A stretch of 64,000 nucleotides of DNA from Flagellimonas lutaonensis. Its GTDB lineage: Bacteria; Bacteroidota; Bacteroidia; Flavobacteriales; Flavobacteriaceae. The position numbers were made by a program, and so were the translations under genes. Positions within the stretch are counted from its first letter, which is position 1; every line of letters starts with the position of its first letter. The DNA lies in contig NZ_CP011071.1 of assembly GCF_000963865.1 (NCBI RefSeq), positions 124,001 to 188,000 of the forward strand, written 5' to 3'. The notes beneath the pieces were generated by a model. The model worked only from the letters and a program-made list of their open reading frames with translations, searched no databases and was not told the origin of the DNA. Shown here piece after piece: positions 27,231-35,136 of this stretch.

Positions 27231-27429
27231 CCTTTTCTGTGTAAAATTTATAGTCGTCATTGTTCGATATGGTCAAAAACCCAGCGTCACTATGGAACGA
27301 AAAGGCAATGAACGGAAATATGGAATGGAGCTGTCCGATTTTTTTTATCGCATCAATGTACAATTCTTCACATTCCGACTTCATTTCTTCCAGTCTTTCT
27401 TCAGAAACTGGACTGTCACTGTAAAACAT
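27160..27429 (-). CDS. Cassette-borne small protein of unknown function, copy 1
   Basis: 89 residues, no recognised family. N-terminus MFYSDSPVSEERLEEMKSEC, a helical middle, then FIAFSFHSDAGFLTISNNDD and an amphipathic C-terminal helix. Differs from copy 2 (45055-45324) by one residue near the end (His for Arg). It reads inward from the cassette's inverse core and converges on the remnant plus-strand gene. Cytoplasmic; a toxin-antitoxin or immunity role is conceivable but unsupported. Confidence 0.6.
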   Translation of the reverse strand: MFYSDSPVSEERLEEMKSECEELYIDAIKKIGQLHSIFPFIAFSFHSDAGFLTISNNDDYKFYTEKVKNLSDAIQSILEHLDTTKTHPF

Positions 27430-27438
27430 AATAAAAAC

Positions 27439-27568
27439 GCATTACAACATTGGCTATAATTTATAGCTTCCTGTCTGGTTAAACTTAAATTCATTATTTT
27501 CAATCGGCTGGATTTGCACGGTTGGAAAACTGCGTTTTCTGCACCGCAACAAATCATAGCCTTGCCCG
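27439..27568. repeat. attC-like hairpin site 2
   Basis: Begins with GCATTACAAC (27439-27448), the complement of the unit's start word GTTGTAATGC (27116-27125). Outer stem GGCTAT (27452-27457) / ATAGCC (27556-27561), then TTGCCC and the G of the next GTTAGCGCC. From ATAATTTATAGC to AAATCATAGCC the sequence is repeated at 39079-39185, so two different cassettes share one hairpin body. Confidence 0.75.
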
Positions 27569-27579
27569 TTAGCGCCAAT

Positions 27580-28090
27580 ATGAAAAAACTACTACTGATA
27601 ATATCACTTTTTTACTATTTGACCTCTTTTTCCCAAGAAAATAGAGTTCCTTCTATAGTTGTTTTAAGTCCTCAAGAAACTATTACAGACAAAGGACTTG
27701 ACTCAATCGCCCAAATGTATAAGCGTGAACAGAAATTGACAGAGGAACATAAGCAAAGAGTAAGAGAAAGCAATGGAGAAAATTTCGAACTGAAATCAGA
27801 AAAGGAAATCTTATTTATGGAAAAAATGGATTTAGGTTCTCAAATAACATTCGGACTGAATTTCTATTTCAGCTACAAACTGTTTGAGTATCATGAAAAC
27901 CATATGGTTTATCCAGCTCATGAGGCGAATAATTCAACAAAATCCGAATTGAAAAAGATTGCGGAAAAACATGATATGAATTGGGTTGTGAATATTCCAA
28001 AAGTTGAGTTTTCAAAGAATGATAATGGAATCAGTGGAGAAATTAGATACCAACTGTATAATCTGAAATTTGACGAAATAGTCCTTGATG
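27580..28090 (+). pseudogene. Exported protein gene truncated by IS21 copy A
   Basis: 170 codons remain: a signal peptide (LLLIISLFYYLTSFSQ), a charged region (YKREQKLTEEHKQRVRES), and EIRYQLYNLKFDEIVLDVD, after which the frame runs into the IS21 end and stops at 28179. The last 29 codons of the open frame are IS-derived. No family recognised; similar small exported proteins are common cargo in this array. It starts 12 bases after the unit core GTTAGCGCC. Confidence 0.7.
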
Positions 28091-28181
28091 TGGATAAGCC
28101 GGGTAAAGTGACCCACCTTCGCCGGATGAAAGTGACCAGTGTAAACGAACTGCTCAGATTTGATCTATCCGTGGGTTAAAC

Positions 28182-28919
28182 TTAGTTTTTATTTTTCAAT
28201 TTTCTTCTCATTGATTCTCCTTTTATATCTATTCTGTGTGCCGTGTGCACCAAACGGTCCAGGATGGCATCGGCCAGTGTTTTTTCACCTATAATGTCGT
28301 GCCATACTTCGACAGGTAGCTGTGATGCTATTATGGTGGATCTTTTGCCGTGCCTGTCCTCGATGATCTCCATCAGGGAGTGGCGGTTTATGTTGTCCAG
28401 GGGCTTCAGCCCAAAATCATCCAATATGAGCAAGTCCTGTCTTTCCAATCGGTTTATCTGTTTCAGGTAGGAACCGTCGGCCTTGGAGGTCTTTAGCAGG
28501 GTGAATAGTTTGGCGGTGTTGAAGTACATTGTTCTATACCCCATCGAGCAGGCCTGGTGGCCAATGGCGGAGGCCAGATAACTTTTGCCCACGCCCGTAC
28601 TGCCCGTGACAAGTATGTTCTCCCTTTTTCGGATAAAGCCGCAGGAGCCGAGCCGCTGTACAAGATTTTTGTCCAGTTGGCGCGATGGACGGTAGTCCAA
28701 GGCCTCCATAACGGCCGTGTACCTGAACCTTGCGGACTTGGTCAATCGCTCTATCCTGCGGTTGCGGCGGTCGTCCCATTCGCTCTGGATGAGATAGGCG
28801 ATGAGCTCGTCATTGGTGTAGGTGGTATCGGCACCTCCGGTTTCCATTGTTGTGGCGAAGGCCCTGTGCATTCCAAAGAACCTCATTTGTTTCATCAGTT
28901 CCATTGTTTTTTCGTTCAT
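28182..28919 (-). CDS. istB: IS21 helper ATPase IstB
   Basis: 245 residues, AAA+ family. Walker A GSTGVGKSYLASAI, Walker B LLILDDFGLK, sensor region STIIASQLPVEVWHD and C-terminal DRLVHTAHRIDIKG, typical of IstB/DnaC-like transposition helpers. Lies 24 bases downstream of istA in the same element. Identical in translation to the copy at 48421-49158. Confidence 0.95.
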   Translation of the reverse strand: MNEKTMELMKQMRFFGMHRAFATTMETGGADTTYTNDELIAYLIQSEWDDRRNRRIERLTKSARFRYTAVMEALDYRPSRQLDKNLVQRLGSCGFIRKRENILVTGSTGVGKSYLASAIGHQACSMGYRTMYFNTAKLFTLLKTSKADGSYLKQINRLERQDLLILDDFGLKPLDNINRHSLMEIIEDRHGKRSTIIASQLPVEVWHDIIGEKTLADAILDRLVHTAHRIDIKGESMRRKLKNKN

Positions 28920-28943
28920 ATGTTCTGTTTTTAAGTGTTGTTT

Positions 28944-30488
28944 TTATTCATAGTATTTTCCGCCCCTTATGTTCTTGTGCTCGGGCATTTCCAGATCCCC
29001 GTCGATACCTTCATCAATTTGGTCCCATCCCTTCTTTAAGATGCGCTCGACCATATTGTAATTGTACGCTCCATATTCCGAGGCACGTTTGCAGGCGTTC
29101 TCAAGACGTTCCCTTCCATACTTTTTGGCAAGGTGCAATATGCCAAGACAGGATTTATAGGATTGTTCCGGGTGCTGTTTCTTTTCCAATATGGCGATGA
29201 TGTACCCTTTGCAGTGTTCGCCGATATTGCCTGCCCAACCAATGAACCTCTCACTGCTCCATTCGCTCACAAAGCGGTGGTGCGATGGCATATGGTCGGC
29301 CAGGGTGGTATAGCCATATTTCTTTTTGTTCCTTTTATGTACCGCGAACCTTTCGTGTTTATGGTAAATCTCGACGATGCTGTCGGTATAGACCAGCTTG
29401 ACCTGTTTGCCGATATGGCGATAGGGAACACTGTAATAGTGCTTGTCCTTCCCAAAATAGATATGGCTGTTCTTGTGCACGGTACCTCGGGCATACCTTT
29501 TTATCTCATAGCGTTTTTCGGGCAAGGGCATCAGTTCTTGCCTCTCTATCTCAAGGAACAATGAACAACGGGAGTATTCCCTCCCCCTAAATGACATTCC
29601 ATTGTGCTTCTCTAACAGCTCCCATATCGCTTTGTTGATATCTGTGATGTTATGGAAGGTCCGGTTCCGTAAAGGGGCGAACACCCTAGTGTAGATTATC
29701 TTCACGGCGTTCTCCACTATGGCCTTGTCCCTTGGCCTGTAGGTACGTGTGGGCAGTACGGCTGTTTCGTAATGTTCGGCAAAGTCCGCGAATACCTTGT
29801 TCAAACTAGGTTCGTAACGACTGCTCTTTGTCACGGCCGATTTGAGGTTATCGGGCACCAAGGCCTTTGGCACGCCGCCATAGAACCATAGGGCGTTCTC
29901 GGTACAACGTATAAAATCTTCCAGTTTTTGGCTTGCGCAGGCCTCCACATAGGTATACTGGCTGCTGCCCAGTATGCACACGAACACTTCCAGTTCCTGA
30001 AGTTCGCCGGTGTCCCTGTCGACGATATGGAGTTTCTTTCCCGTGAAGTCGATAAAGAGCTTGTCGCCGGCCTTATGCTCCATGTGCATCACGGGCGAGG
30101 TCTCCTTGCGCCATTCGGCGTACCAATACTTGAACTGTGAGAGCCTGAACCCATCGGGGTGCTTCGCATAATATTCCTCCCACAGCAATCGTCGCGTAAC
30201 GCCCGTCTTGCGGAGTTCCTTGTCAAAGTGGGGAAAGTACTGCCTTAGGGTCAGCAGGCGTTGGCTCTTCGGCCTTTGCCCGTCCTTAAAAAGATTGTGG
30301 AGTTCCTCCAGGGTCATCTTCTCCACTTCGTACCCCGTGAAACGGTACCGCTTGAAGAATTCGATGTACTTTCTAATGGTAACGCGGGATATGCCCAATT
30401 GCTGGCTTATCCGTCGCTTGCTTACACCAGAGGTGTAGAGCTTATAAATCAGTTTTATTTTTCGCATATCTATCTGCTTGTTCGCCAT
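28944..30488 (-). CDS. istA: IS21 transposase IstA
   Basis: 514 residues. N-terminal HTH (SGVSKRRISQQLGISRVTIRKYI) and a DDE integrase core: first Asp in GDKLFIDFTGKKLHI, second in PKALVPDNLKSAV, Glu in DKAIVENAVKII. C-terminal Mu-like beta-barrel region (YSVPYRHIGKQVKLVYTD). Identical in translation to the copy at 46852-48396. Confidence 0.95.
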   Translation of the reverse strand: MANKQIDMRKIKLIYKLYTSGVSKRRISQQLGISRVTIRKYIEFFKRYRFTGYEVEKMTLEELHNLFKDGQRPKSQRLLTLRQYFPHFDKELRKTGVTRRLLWEEYYAKHPDGFRLSQFKYWYAEWRKETSPVMHMEHKAGDKLFIDFTGKKLHIVDRDTGELQELEVFVCILGSSQYTYVEACASQKLEDFIRCTENALWFYGGVPKALVPDNLKSAVTKSSRYEPSLNKVFADFAEHYETAVLPTRTYRPRDKAIVENAVKIIYTRVFAPLRNRTFHNITDINKAIWELLEKHNGMSFRGREYSRCSLFLEIERQELMPLPEKRYEIKRYARGTVHKNSHIYFGKDKHYYSVPYRHIGKQVKLVYTDSIVEIYHKHERFAVHKRNKKKYGYTTLADHMPSHHRFVSEWSSERFIGWAGNIGEHCKGYIIAILEKKQHPEQSYKSCLGILHLAKKYGRERLENACKRASEYGAYNYNMVERILKKGWDQIDEGIDGDLEMPEHKNIRGGKYYE

Positions 30489-30642
30489 GGTGCTTTTTTA
30501 GCAAAAAAAGCACTTCGCCATTTAGAGATAGATCTAATCTAAAGGTGGTACACTTTGGCCCGGCGCGGGGGGGTCAGTTTCGTCCGGCCAGCTATGGTCA
30601 CTTTAACCCGGCGAGGGTGGTATACTATGTCCGGCGTTTCCA

Positions 30643-30875
30643 CCTACGGCACACTCCCGCCCTTTTGCAAGGCTGCCCCATCGAAAGGGCTACGCCAAAT
30701 TGCAAAAACCGTAGGATGAGGGACCTAGCCGCCAAAATCGCCGCAACGGCAGAAAAAAACGCTGACACATCACCGGCCAAACGCAATTTGGCACGGCCAC
30801 AATTGTCTTTTCGCTTTTTACGTACCTTCGGTACGACAAACAAAAATCCAGGGCCGCACTGCGCGTAGCCCTTTC
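30643..30875. repeat. Structured element of a second type, cut by IS21
   Basis: Module 2 is a perfect 13-bp stem GAAAGGGCTACGC (30683-30695) / GCGTAGCCCTTTC (30863-30875), flush with the core GTTACATGC of the R-M unit. Module 1 (left part lost) ends in GGCTGCCCCATCG. The 26 bases 30658-30683 recur at 50206-50231, where they are joined to module 2 of the 253-bp element, so modules have been exchanged. Inner hairpins: CCTACGG/CCGTAGG, GCCAAA/TTTGGC, GTACC/GGTAC. Confidence 0.65.
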
Positions 30876-30933
30876 GTTACATGCAAGCTAAACAAACCAA
30901 AATGCTAATTATAGTCTGTGGTGTGAACTGAAT

Positions 30934-30962
30934 ACTAAAGTTAGCTTTGTGCAGACTTTAGT
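30934..30962 (+). promoter_or_regulatory. C-protein operator and promoter of the R-M operon
   Basis: Inverted repeat ACTAAAGT (30934-30941) / ACTTTAGT (30955-30962) ends five bases before the controller start codon. Between the arms is TAGCTTTG (30942-30949), a match to the Bacteroidota -7 box TAnnTTTG, so bound dimers would cover the promoter. The half-site is repeated before the methyltransferase gene. Confidence 0.7.
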
Positions 30963-30967
30963 TAGCA

Positions 30968-31207
30968 ATGGAATCTAAACACGAAATACTAAATTTATTC
31001 GGAGAAAACGTTAGAAAATTCAGACGCTTACTCAATCTTTCACAAGAAGAATTAGCACATAAAGCTGATTTGCACAGAACCTATATTGGTATGATTGAAC
31101 GAGCGGAAAAAAATATAACTCTCGTTAACATTGAGAAAATTGCTAATGCTTTAGAAGTCGAAATAAAAGACTTATTAAAACATAGCGATAATGGAAATAA
31201 CGATTGA
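30968..31207 (+). CDS. R-M controller protein (XRE-type HTH, C protein)
   Basis: 79 residues, almost wholly an HTH_3 domain: FGENVRKFRRLLNLSQEELA, HKADLHRTYIGMIERAEKN, ITLVNIEKIANALEVEIKDL. The size and the RTYIGMIERAEKN recognition segment are typical of C proteins that time restriction-enzyme expression. It overlaps the next gene by 17 bases and sits behind an inverted-repeat operator containing the promoter, so autoregulation is likely. Confidence 0.9.
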   Translation: MESKHEILNLFGENVRKFRRLLNLSQEELAHKADLHRTYIGMIERAEKNITLVNIEKIANALEVEIKDLLKHSDNGNND

Positions 31208-32135
31208 AGAATTTTCTGAACTACTTGATAACAAGTACATAATTGTAGAAGCATTTAGAGAACATTCTAAAGCCTCTGAAAAATACATTGACGTAACTTT
31301 CGTCCAAAAAGACGGTTATACTTGGAAAGGTTCAATTCCTTATTTCTACAGACGAACAGGACTTTTTATTGAAACGGCAAATGATTTAGTTGATTATCTC
31401 AACGAGATTTATCCTCATTTTACCAAGAATGAAATTGAAAAATTTCAAGCTACAGAAAAAAAGCGGTGGAATGATGAAATGTCAGGTAAAAAGACGACAA
31501 AAGGATTCTTTGACAAACTACTTGACCTTGATTGGAATAGTGTGAAATATGACTTACCAAATAATCCAAATTGGGCAAGAAGAATACAAGACATAAAAGA
31601 GTTTGGATACACTTTAGCGACTGATACAAGAAGAACGGTTAAGGGTAAATACGAAACAGATACTCATATTCTACTTGTTCCATTACCAAAAGGAGGAGTA
31701 ACAGGATATGAAGTAATGTCGCCTGCATTTAAAGCTAAAGCTATTGCAGTCATGGAATCAATAAATGTCTATGAATTCAGTAAAGCGAACAAACACGGAT
31801 TATTACCTGACCATAAGTTTCCTGAAATAAGATGGGACGAAGAAACCAGGGCTGAAAACCCTGATGAAATGCCTGAAAAGGAAATAAAGGAAAAATTTCA
31901 ACTTGTAGATAACCAAAGAAATCAACAAAAGCGTGAAGTGTGTAGAAAATGTTTCCAAACAGGGAAAAGAGGCACTCTTTATGGGATTAATTTCTTTTAT
32001 CAAGGCAATGAAAATTGGCCTGATGATATTCCAAAAGTTGGAAAAGATGCAGAAAAAGGCTGTGTTGGTTGTGGTTGGTACGACATCCAAAAATGGCGAG
32101 AAAGTTTAAATCAGTTTATAGAAGAAAATAAATAG
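31191..32135 (+). CDS. Probable type II restriction endonuclease
   Basis: 314 residues. Named mainly from its place: overlapping the C-protein gene upstream and followed by a C5 methyltransferase. The C-terminal part holds a four-Cys cluster (CRKCFQTGKRG ... GCVGCGWYDI), likely a zinc ribbon. No classical PD-ExK pair could be assigned with confidence; candidates lie in VKYDLPNNPNWARRI and GKYETDTHILLVPLPKGG. AT-rich like the rest of the cassette. A match to a characterised enzyme family would settle the recognition site. Confidence 0.75.
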   Translation: MEITIEEFSELLDNKYIIVEAFREHSKASEKYIDVTFVQKDGYTWKGSIPYFYRRTGLFIETANDLVDYLNEIYPHFTKNEIEKFQATEKKRWNDEMSGKKTTKGFFDKLLDLDWNSVKYDLPNNPNWARRIQDIKEFGYTLATDTRRTVKGKYETDTHILLVPLPKGGVTGYEVMSPAFKAKAIAVMESINVYEFSKANKHGLLPDHKFPEIRWDEETRAENPDEMPEKEIKEKFQLVDNQRNQQKREVCRKCFQTGKRGTLYGINFFYQGNENWPDDIPKVGKDAEKGCVGCGWYDIQKWRESLNQFIEENK

Positions 32136-32142
32136 TTTGCAT

Positions 32143-32171
32143 ACTAAAGTTATCATTATTTTGTAGCTTTG
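32143..32171 (+). promoter_or_regulatory. Methyltransferase promoter with a single C-box half-site
   Basis: ACTAAAGT (32143-32150) matches the operator half-site of the controller promoter, and TAGCTTTG (32164-32171) matches the -7 box TAnnTTTG. The second arm is absent here. The methyltransferase ATG is at 32193. One half-site here against two upstream of the controller would give different occupancy at the two promoters. Confidence 0.65.
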
Positions 32172-32192
32172 TAATCAGATAGAATAATAAAT

Positions 32193-33593
32193 ATGGGTAA
32201 AAAATTAACATTTGGTAGCGTTTGTTCAGGTATTGAGGCATCTCAATTGGCTTTTAGTCCTTTCGGATTTAAGCAATTATGGAGTTCAGAAATTGCTGAA
32301 TTCCCCTCAAAAGTCCTCGAACATCATTTTCCTGACATACCAAATGTTGGTGATATGATTAATATACCTAAATTAATCCTCAATAAAGAAATAGAAGCAC
32401 CTGACTTGTTTTGTGGTGGAACACCCTGCCAAGCATTCTCTTTGGCAGGTTGGAAAAACGGTCTTGCAGATGAAAGAGGTCAATTAACCATGACATTTAT
32501 CGAAATAGCGAACGCAATTGACAAAGTCAGATTAGAAAATGACAAAGAAAAAAGCATTATACTATGGGAAAATGTAGAAGGAGTTTTAAATGATAAAACA
32601 AATGCTTTTGGAAATTTTATTGCAGGTTTAGCGGGTTACGAAGAAGAAATCAAAGTTTCAAAATGGTCAAAAGCAGGATATTTAGAAGGCAAAGAAAGAA
32701 ATGTTGCTTGGCGTGTTATTGATGCTAAATATTATGGTCTACCACATCAAAGAAAAAGATTATATGTTCTTGCAGGTGGTAAGGATTTCAAACCAGACCA
32801 AGTACTATTTGAGTTCGACAATAAAGACATAGTAAAAGAACTAAAGCTAAAAGCTAAAAGTATAACTCAAACGACACCAACACTATTTGCCCAAGAAGTG
32901 GAAGAGGAAACAACAGAAAAAGTCTTTAGCAAACAGGGTGTAAAATTTGAAGTTTTTCGAGAATATACAGATTGTTTGTATGCAGCTTATGGAACAAAAT
33001 GGAATGGTAACGCAGCTGCGTACAATGGCTCATTATACGTTTCAGAAAATGACCGAATTAGACGATTTACACCATTGGAGTGTGAGCGTTTAATGGGTTT
33101 TCCTGACAATTACACCAAAGTAAACGGTAATAGTCATACGAACAGATTTCAAGCTATTGGAAATTCATGGGCTGTTCCTGTTGTCAAATGGATTGGTTAT
33201 CAGATTAGCGAATATTTGTACAATAAGTCAACCCAAAAATTTATTGAATGGCAAAAGTCTATCCAAACCAAAAAGAATAAACAGAATGCACCATTGTATT
33301 TATTAAATGGAGTCAATCAAATCAGCCAAACTGTATTTTTAAATTCTTCCAATGTTCCAAACAAACCGGAATATGGAGATTTAAAAGACATTGTGGAACC
33401 TAACCATGCATTGGAAAAGTTTTATTTAAGTGCCAAAGCATGTGCAGGAATTTTAAGAAGAAAAAGAGAACGGAATATGAAAATGAATTCGGAATTGGAA
33501 TTACTAATGGAAAAGATTAGTAGGGGAAAAACCGAAACGACAGAAAATGAAAAAAGCCAGCATGTAACATTGTGTATAAGTAATAGCGGTTAA
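32193..33593 (+). CDS. DNA (cytosine-5) methyltransferase of a type II R-M system
   Basis: 466 residues. Motif I FGSVCSGIEAS, motif IV GGTPCQAFSLAG with catalytic Cys79, motif VI LWENVEGVL, motif VIII QRKRLYVLAGG, and motifs IX-X FTPLECERLMGFPDNY and AIGNSWAVPVVKWIG. It protects host DNA from the adjacent nuclease. An extra C-terminal region of about 100 residues follows motif X. The last eight codons and the stop lie inside the attC-like hairpin (33560-33687), so the protein's tail is partly encoded by the recombination site. Confidence 0.95.
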   Translation: MGKKLTFGSVCSGIEASQLAFSPFGFKQLWSSEIAEFPSKVLEHHFPDIPNVGDMINIPKLILNKEIEAPDLFCGGTPCQAFSLAGWKNGLADERGQLTMTFIEIANAIDKVRLENDKEKSIILWENVEGVLNDKTNAFGNFIAGLAGYEEEIKVSKWSKAGYLEGKERNVAWRVIDAKYYGLPHQRKRLYVLAGGKDFKPDQVLFEFDNKDIVKELKLKAKSITQTTPTLFAQEVEEETTEKVFSKQGVKFEVFREYTDCLYAAYGTKWNGNAAAYNGSLYVSENDRIRRFTPLECERLMGFPDNYTKVNGNSHTNRFQAIGNSWAVPVVKWIGYQISEYLYNKSTQKFIEWQKSIQTKKNKQNAPLYLLNGVNQISQTVFLNSSNVPNKPEYGDLKDIVEPNHALEKFYLSAKACAGILRRKRERNMKMNSELELLMEKISRGKTETTENEKSQHVTLCISNSG

Positions 33594-33687
33594 AGTGCTA
33601 AAACTAAAGATAAAATATAAAACAAAGGTCAGTGCAAAACTGAAAAGTTAGTGCCTAGAAATCCGCTACTACTCATACACTAGACCG
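33560..33687. repeat. attC-like hairpin site of the R-M cassette
   Basis: Begins GCATGTAAC (33560-33568), the exact complement of the unit start GTTACATGC at 30876-30884. Stem GTGTATAAGTAATAGCGG (33572-33589) with CCGCTACTACTCATACAC (33663-33680), two mismatches. Ends TAGACCG at the border of structured element copy 3. Confidence 0.8.
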
Positions 33688-33901
33688 ATGTGGCACAATA
33701 CCTTCGGTCGCTCAGGCCGTTTGCCTACGGCAAAACTCCCTCCTGAGCTATTGTGCCACATCGGCCAGGCAGTACGACTGCATATTCGCTATATTTAACA
33801 TTGAAACCATAATCGGGCCATTCGCTCCTCACTGAAGGCACTGTGCACATCAAGGGGCTATAGCGAATATGCGTCTAATGGCGACCCCTAGCTAATGCAA
33901 G
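33687..33901. repeat. Gene-less structured element, copy 3, truncated
   Basis: Matches copies 1 and 2 base for base by eye for 215 bp, then stops in GCTAATGCAAG where IS3 terminal sequence begins. The missing right arm (38 bp, including GCCTGGCCG) is not found beyond the IS3, so the insertion was accompanied by a deletion. Confidence 0.8.
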
Positions 33902-33919
33902 TGAAGGCTTCCCTGTTTT
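33902..33919. repeat. Duplicated tip of the IS3 left end
   Basis: TGAAGGCTTCCCTGTTTT occurs here and again immediately as the start of the IS3 left terminal repeat at 33920. A partial tandem copy of an IS end suggests an earlier one-ended or circle-derived insertion event. Confidence 0.6.
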
Positions 33920-33970
33920 TGAAGGCTTCCCTGTTTTTCGTACAGTTTAAAAATCAATTATTTTTAGCTT

Positions 33971-34237
33971 ATGAAGAAAAGCAGATTCACGGAAGCACAG
34001 ATTGTGTCCATGCTCCACCAGTACGATTCGGGAATGAAGGTCACCGACATCTGTCGTGACAAGGGTATCACCACGGCCACCTTTTACAGTTGGAAGCGCA
34101 AGTACGGTGGTATGGACGCCCAACAGCTCAAGGAGCTCAAGTCTTTGCAGGAAGAAAACAGGAGACTCAAGGCGATGTACGCAGACCTGAGCCTTGACCA
34201 TAGGATTTTAAAGGACATCATCGAAAAAAAGCTTTGA
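33971..34237 (+). CDS. IS3 OrfA, transposase HTH subunit
   Basis: 88 residues with HTH_Tnp_1 (RFTEAQIVSMLHQYDSG, DICRDKGITTATFYSWKRKYGG) and a leucine-zipper-like tail (LKELKSLQEENRRLKAMYADL). Ends just after the in-frame slippery heptamer A AAA AAG (34225-34231), where a -1 shift would fuse it to OrfB. Confidence 0.92.
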   Translation: MKKSRFTEAQIVSMLHQYDSGMKVTDICRDKGITTATFYSWKRKYGGMDAQQLKELKSLQEENRRLKAMYADLSLDHRILKDIIEKKL

Positions 34238-35064
34238 GGCCTTGCGGGCGCAGGGAACTGGCGGAAGGCATCGTAAAGGAAGAGGGGCTGAGCATTTCAC
34301 GTGCTTGTACGATAGTATGCCTTTGCCGTTCGATGTGGTACTATCGGAGCCGTCGTGACGATACGCAGGTCATCGACAAGTTGACGGAACTTGCAGAGGC
34401 CAAGCCGAACCGGGGCTTCGACTGGCTCTATAACCGCATGCGCAAGCAAGGCCATAAATGGAACCGTAAACGTGTACTGAGGGTCTACCGGTTCTTGGGC
34501 ATGCAACTAAGGAGAAAGACCAAGAAGCGATTGCCCAAGCGGATAAAGGAGCCGCTGGAGGTACCCGATGCCCCAAGGGAGGTATGGAGCGCGGACTTCA
34601 TGTCCGACAGCCTGATAACGGGAAGGAACTTCAGGGTGTTCAACCTGATGGACGATTTCAACCGTGAGGCACTTTGTATGAAAGGAAACTTCTCCATGCC
34701 CGGAATAAGGGTGGTGGAGTACCTAAGGGAGGCCATAGAGATCCATGGCAAGCCCTTGGCCATAAGAGTGGACAACGGCCCCGAATTCCTATCCAGAGTC
34801 TTTGTCAACTATTGCGAAGTGGAGGATATCGAGATAAAATACATACAACCGGGCAAGCCGAGCCAGAACGGTTTTATCGAAAGGTTCAACCGGACATATC
34901 GCGAAGATGTACTCGATGCCCATTTGTTCAGGGACATCGAGGAAGTAAATATGGAAACGGAACGCTTCAGGGAGGAATACAATCGGTTCCATCCCCATAA
35001 GTCTCTGGGAAGAAGCAGCCCGAAAGAATTTTTAGAGGTTTTTCAAAGGGGCATGCCCCTTTGA
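34234..35064 (+). CDS. IS3 OrfB, DDE transposase
   Basis: 276 residues as an open frame beginning with TTG at 34234; more likely made as OrfAB by -1 frameshifting at the A7G run. HTH_21-like segment (IVCLCRSMWYYRSR, NRGFDWLYNRMRKQGHKWN) and an rve core with first Asp in VWSADFMSDSLI, second in IRVDNGPEFLS, and Glu in FNRTYREDVLDAH or nearby. C-terminal FHPHKSLGRSSPKEF is typical of IS3 transposases. Confidence 0.92.
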   Translation: MRPCGRRELAEGIVKEEGLSISRACTIVCLCRSMWYYRSRRDDTQVIDKLTELAEAKPNRGFDWLYNRMRKQGHKWNRKRVLRVYRFLGMQLRRKTKKRLPKRIKEPLEVPDAPREVWSADFMSDSLITGRNFRVFNLMDDFNREALCMKGNFSMPGIRVVEYLREAIEIHGKPLAIRVDNGPEFLSRVFVNYCEVEDIEIKYIQPGKPSQNGFIERFNRTYREDVLDAHLFRDIEEVNMETERFREEYNRFHPHKSLGRSSPKEFLEVFQRGMPL

Positions 35065-35066
35065 AA
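35041..35066 (+). terminator. Palindromic terminator at the end of IS3 OrfB
   Basis: A perfect 26-bp palindrome centred on GGGGCATGCCCC and flanked by TTTCAAA/TTTGAAA. It overlaps the last codons and stop of OrfB and could act on both strands. Confidence 0.7.
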
Positions 35067-35136
35067 AAACATTTTGTTTAATTTAACCGCTGTACGAAAA
35101 AGGGTAAGTCTTCAGCATTACAAAAAACGAAATTGA

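Larger units (their letters stand above)
28091..30642 (-). mobile_element. IS21-family insertion sequence, copy A
   Basis: 2552 bp, same length and apparently the same sequence as copy B (46698-49249), in opposite orientation. Ends are TGGATAAGCCGGG (plus strand at 28091) and, reading inward from 30642, TGGAAACGCCGG; both are followed by repeated AAAGTGACC sub-motifs as in IS21 termini. The flanks (CTTGATG and CCTACGG) show no target duplication, unlike copy B, so a deletion or rearrangement has removed one neighbour. It truncates an exported-protein gene. Confidence 0.9.
33920..35114 (+). mobile_element. IS3-family insertion sequence
   Basis: About 1195 bp. The left terminal repeat TGAAGGCTTCCCTG...CGTACAG (33920-33945) pairs with the right terminal sequence 35090-35114, whose complement starts TGAAGACTTACCC and ends CGTACAG. 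Two overlapping transposase frames are inside. No target duplication is evident, and the array sequence on the two sides does not rejoin. Confidence 0.85.

Noticed and set aside
28557-28934. 125-residue frame antisense to istB (also 48406-48783)
   Set aside because: Shadow of the IstB frame; no independent evidence.
30545-30868. 107-residue plus-strand frame across the IS21 end and the structured element
   Set aside because: Spans an IS terminus and hairpin-rich non-coding DNA; the predicted protein is low in plausible structure.
25581-33901. Repeated elements considered as a CRISPR array
   Set aside because: Repeats are about 253 bp, widely spaced by genes, with no short regular spacers and no cas genes.
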